Assembly: GCA_964019425.1 (NCBI GenBank)
Contig: OZ025811.1
Coordinates: forward strand, 930,001 to 994,000
From: Flectonema sp. DT1601
Lineage: Eukaryota; Euglenozoa; Diplonemea; Diplonemida; Diplonemidae
Reading direction: 5' to 3'
DNA: 64,000 nt
Each line of letters opens with the position of its first letter. Position 1 is the first letter of the stretch. The notes below the pieces were generated by a model, which did no database searches, was not told where the DNA came from, and saw only the letters and a list, made by a program, of their open reading frames with translations. Below are positions 62,924-64,000 of the stretch, piece by piece. A program made the position numbers and the translations under genes.

Positions 62924-62958
62924 AGAAGTCTGTTCCACTCGTAGTAATCTTCTTTATT
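62919..62958 (+). other. Stem-loop spanning the channel stop codon
   Basis: AATAAAGAAG (62919-62928, containing the TAA stop) pairs perfectly with CTTCTTTATT (62949-62958) around a 20-nt loop. A second, 7-of-8 stem follows (GATTGGCT with AGCCGATC, about 62963-62996). Confidence 0.5.
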
Positions 62959-64000
62959 AAAGATTGGCTGATGTTTTTATTCTGTTTAGCCGATCTGTTT
63001 TTTTCTTTCTTCCCCTGCTCTCTTTTTTTTTTTTTAAAAGCAACAATAAAAACCTTATGGGATAATCAATCCCTTATTATCTCATACAAAGTCGCCATGT
63101 AAATGTATCCCGCTTTCGGGTGTTGCCTTTCCTTTATTTTTGTAAGGTTCTTTTTGTTGTGTTTTTTTTCATCTTTAAGCCGTTTTTTTCTTTTTTTTTT
63201 TTTTTTGTTTGTTTCCCCCATCCCGTCTCCCAATGACTAACTTGGTTAGATGCATAGTTAGTTTGAGAAACCCCAGCGTCTTCGTTTGTTGAAATTATTC
63301 TGAAAAAAGGTATTCGTGAAAACAGCTAGTTGCTAACAACTCTGCAATTCCCTTCTGCTCCCCCCAGCTTAAAAATGCAGTATCAAATTACTCCCCCCTG
63401 CTTCGTAATAGCCACACGAAATTGTTTGTACTTTAAATTTACCGTGTGTGTGTCAAACAAAAAAAAAAAAAGTTTTTTTTTTTTTCATAAAGAAAAGAGA
63501 CTTTTTTTTCCATTTTCTCAAGTTTTGCTTCCTGTGTTGTGTGCAGGGAGCAATTGCAAAAAAAAAAAAAAAAAGTGAGATTTTTTTTCTTTTTTTTTTT
63601 TTTTCCTTTTGATGCGATAGAACAAAGTAAAAGCTCTCCCCAATGCAAACCCACCGTGTTAAAAGTAACAAACTTTATTTTGTTCTCTAGAATAGTTTTA
63701 GTTATCCTCTAATCAGTTTATTTAAGAATAGTTAGCAGTCTCACGATATTCCCTTTTTTTTTGTTTTTTTTTGTGATTTTCTTTTTTTTAGATGGTCGCT
63801 CATGGCGATTAGTCGTAACAATCTATCCTTGTATTAACGAGACAAGGGTTTTCATTTTTTCACAACTCACTTCTATTCTTAAAGAAAAAAAAAAAAAAAA
63901 AAAAAAAATCCCTCATATACTAAGGGAGGTGATTGTTAGTTACTATAAATATCGCTTTCAGTATTTTCTTTGAAAAGAATAATTATGTTTAAAAAAAAAA
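62924..64000. other. 3' end of window, homopolymer-rich
   Basis: No gene. It starts with the stem-loops above, then poly-T and poly-A runs (about 63024, 63189, 63461, 63472, 63559, 63590, 63886, 63991). The two short minus-strand frames here are homopolymer artefacts. Confidence 0.55.

Noticed and set aside
63330-63973. Several short frames on both strands near the window end
   Set aside because: Built from poly-A and poly-T runs.
1-64000. CRISPR arrays, rRNA genes, bacterial operons, retroelements or viral remnants
   Set aside because: No spaced direct-repeat array, no rRNA-like sequence, and no reverse transcriptase, integrase, transposase, capsid or envelope motifs were seen.

Overview
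The window is nuclear DNA from an AT-rich, flagellate-type microbial eukaryote. It carries 23 protein-coding genes that I can support. TAA, TAG and TGA all serve as stops and Trp is TGG, so the standard code applies. Gene content (Ski2 RNA helicase, RFC3, RanBPM-like GID subunit, phosphomevalonate kinase, twin-CX9C protein, four-domain cation channel, polycystin) is eukaryotic. The Sfi1-like, CEP19-like, MORN, CAP-Gly and polycystin genes suggest a cell with basal bodies and flagella. I cannot name the species. Shared orientation plus acceptor-like AGs before the starts recall groups with directional gene arrays and spliced-leader trans-splicing (Euglenozoa, dinoflagellates and relatives), but this is inference.

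Layout: 1-2594 is a gene-poor T-rich stretch. 2.6-15 kb holds SKI2, an orphan four-TM protein, an Sfi1-like protein and a multi-domain RNA-processing fusion (TatD + Mut7-C + CCCH + Nudix-like + nucleotidyltransferase). 15-25 kb holds a nodulin-like MFS transporter, a U-box protein with an 18-copy decapeptide repeat, a J-domain/AlgH fusion and a RanBPM-like protein. 25-37 kb holds a MORN protein, a twin-CX9C protein, a three-repeat orphan, a secretory cyclophilin, a CEP19-like protein, RFC3, phosphomevalonate kinase and a ubiquitin-like/14-3-3 fusion. 37-48 kb holds a WD40-polycystin channel, a chromodomain-PARP protein, an Ala/Ser-rich protein and a CAP-Gly coiled-coil protein. 48-63 kb holds a four-domain voltage-gated channel, a riboflavin synthase/RibD fusion and a channel with three cyclic-nucleotide-binding domains.

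All 23 genes lie on the + strand. Sixteen are intronless as read. Seven carry 15 GT-AG introns, mostly 51-119 bp (one of 683 bp), with GTATGT/GTTTGT donors, mainly phase 0, all in the 3' half of their genes. Intergenic DNA is dominated by poly-T and poly-A runs. Nearly every start codon has a pyrimidine-preceded AG 6-60 nt upstream, and several genes have a short perfect stem-loop just after the stop. The genes are not one pathway. They cover RNA turnover, flagellar/cytoskeletal structure, ion signalling and core metabolism, and an unusual share are multi-domain fusions. No viral or retroelement remnant was recognised.
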